A stretch of 64,000 nucleotides of DNA from Halicephalobus mephisto (Eukaryota; Nematoda; Chromadorea; Rhabditida; Panagrolaimidae), in the NCBI GenBank assembly GCA_009193035.1, contig SWDT01000038.1, positions 310,001 to 374,000 of the forward strand. The letters run 5' to 3'. Positions 62,491 through 64,000 of this stretch are shown piece by piece (positions within the stretch are counted from its first letter, which is position 1; every line of letters begins with the position of its first letter). The position numbers were made by a program, and so were the translations under genes. The notes beneath the pieces are model-generated. The model did not search any database. It was not told the origin of the DNA and saw only the letters and a list, made by a program, of their open reading frames with translations.

Positions 62491-63099
62491 AAAATCTGCC
62501 TTAGGAAATTTGAATATTATGAAATTTGTTTTTTCAACTTTTTAAACAATTTTTTTCAATTTTCTAAAATAATAAAAAATAAATTTAAAAAAAATAAAAA
62601 TTATTTCTGAAAAAAGTTAAAAATTATTTTTAAAAAATTAGAAAATAATAAAAATTTAAAGAATTGGAACTGAATATTTTAAGGAAGAAAATTTCATAAT
62701 TTATCTATTTTAATAAGTTTCAAAGATGAATATAAAATTAAAAATTATCTTTAAAAAATTAGAAAATAATAAAAATTTAAAGAATTGGAACTGAATATTT
62801 TAAGGAAGAAAATTTTGTAAGTTATCTATTTTAATAAGTTTCAAAGATGAATATAAAATTAAAAATAAATATCCAAGAAACCAGAAATTGCGGAAAAACC
62901 GGCACTCCTGTCCAAAATGAAGAATGCCGCTCCTTGTGTTAAGTTTGGCGCCTTCGGCAAATTGCGTTTTGGACATTTGGAAGGAAAACCGAATAAGGGA
63001 CCAAGAAAGGATAACGGATGAACGTTCGCTTCAATAATTTTAGCTTCATCTTGTGGCTATGGAATGGATCTTGAGGACACTTAACCCTCGGCTTTCTCT

Positions 63100-63900
63100 C
63101 TGGATCGGGACCACTAGTTTATTCGGATTGCCAACAGATATCGGGGAAATTATTCGGCTTAGCAACAGGTCTGGGGAAAAAATTATTTGGTTTAGGGATA
63201 GATTTAGAAAAAAATTATTCGAATTTATAAAAAATCTTGAAAAAAAACTTATTTGAATTTATAACAAATCTCGAAAAGAAAAATTTATTCAACCTAGGAA
63301 TAGATCTTTAAAAAAACTTTTCCGAATTAACAACAAATCTCGAAAAAAATTTATCCAATCTAGGAATAAATGTCAAAAAAACTTATTTAAATTAGCAATA
63401 GATCTTCAAAAAAACCTTATTTGAATTTATAACAGATCTCGAAAAGAAAAATTTATTCAACCTAGGAATAGATCTTTAAAAAAACTTATTTGAATTTATA
63501 ACAGATCTCGAAAAGAAAAACTTATTCAACCTAAAAATAGATCTCAAAAAAAAAAACTTATTCAATCTAGGAATAAATGTTAAAAAAAACTTATTTAAAT
63601 TTATAACAAATCTTCAAAAAAAACTTATTCAACCTAAGAATAAATGTCGAAAAAAAATTTATTTTAATTATCAACAAATCTCGAAAAGAAAAAATTCATT
63701 CAGATTGCTAACAAATCTCCAAAAAAAACTTATTTCAATTACTATTTAATTTTTTAAAAAAACTTATTTCAATTGCTATTTAATTTTAAAAAAAACTTAT
63801 TTAAATTACTATTTAATTTTTAAAAAAAACTTATTTTAATTATCAACAGATTTTGAAAAAGAAAAATTTACTCAAATTGTTAATCGATCTTCAAAAAAGA
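63100..63900. repeat. ~35-bp and ~70-bp tandem repeat (GAATTTATAACAAATCTCGAAAA)
   Basis: More than fifteen units alternating AACTTATTTGAATTTATAAC, AGATCTCGAAAAGAAAAATT and TATTCAACCTAGGAATAGAT. The most ordered copies are at 63415-63540. The left edge (63110-63190) is the least decayed. Confidence 0.85.
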
Positions 63901-63951
63901 TGAAAATTGTATAAACATTATTTTTGAAAACAAACAAGCTGTCAACAGAAC

Positions 63952-64000
63952 ATGGGCAAGTAAGTTTTTTATCATTTTAGATTACATTAGGCAAAAAAAA
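63952..64000 (+). CDS. Possible first codons of a gene cut by the window edge
   Basis: After the repeats, AACAGAAC precedes ATGGGCAA and a strong donor GTAAGTTTTTT at 63960. A candidate acceptor CATTAG at 63990 would give MGK, Gln, Lys and so on; the better-looking TTTTAG at 63980 would run into a stop. Too little is present to name it. Confidence 0.25.

Noticed and set aside
1..64000. A CRISPR array among the many short repeats
   Set aside because: The repeats are degenerate, contiguous, and in a spliceosomal eukaryotic genome; no spacer structure or cas genes.

Overview
This window looks like the AT-rich genome of a nematode, probably a free-living chromadorean that is not C. elegans itself. 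The evidence is the gene content (two STATs without the N-terminal domain, a myristoylation-type globin, an SLC17 transporter, a tetraspanin and a Kv channel), many short exons, introns of the GTAAGT...TTTCAG or TTTTAG type (some only 40-42 nt), and acceptor-like sites immediately before several start codons. I rebuilt the genes by hand from splice signals and reading-frame phase. In every gene called with high confidence the exon lengths sum to a multiple of three, with one exception noted below.

Left part (1-16.1 kb, all + strand): a TSR2-type ribosome-biogenesis factor (764-1599), a first STAT (1967-5568), a secreted Gly/Tyr-rich protein with a Thr/Pro tail (6649-8393) and a second, divergent STAT (10382-16100). 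Two STAT paralogues therefore lie in one 14-kb cluster. A foldback element of about 720 bp sits in an intron of the second STAT.

Centre left (16.2-26.8 kb, mostly - strand): UDP-glucose pyrophosphorylase (convergent with the second STAT), an arrestin-domain protein, and a globin with a predicted N-myristoylation site that appears to lack both the proximal and the distal haem histidine. A low-confidence pair of exons on the + strand lies between the last two. From 27 to 33.9 kb I see no confident gene, only repeat families and low-complexity DNA.

Centre right (33.9-46.3 kb): an acid ceramidase/NAAA-type amidase (- strand) with a clear single-base frameshift in exon 3, a tiny ubiquitin-like gene (+), an SLC17-type anion transporter (-), and directly upstream of it a small Cys-rich three-exon ORF whose stop codon is only 33 bases from the transporter start.

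Right part (46.4-64 kb): candidate orphan exons at 47.2-49.8 kb, a complete voltage-gated potassium channel (+, 50745-57793) with a 34-nt micro-exon that encodes the selectivity filter and a NAGNAG acceptor just after it, a tetraspanin (-), then about 4.5 kb of repeat-rich DNA and a possible gene start at the window edge.

Most of the non-coding DNA consists of a few repeat families: (i) a roughly 135-bp tandem unit with the core GTGTCGGGACCATTTTGT, arrayed in at least six places on both strands; (ii) a roughly 50-bp unit with a TTGCGNGCAA...CTGCAG core in intergenic arrays; (iii) several families of small inverted-repeat elements, some with TA target duplications and pogo/Tigger-like ends. 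No tRNA, rRNA or CRISPR was seen. The genes do not form one pathway. The links that can be supported are the STAT cluster, the possible TSR2-STAT operon and the possible dicistronic Cys-rich ORF plus transporter.
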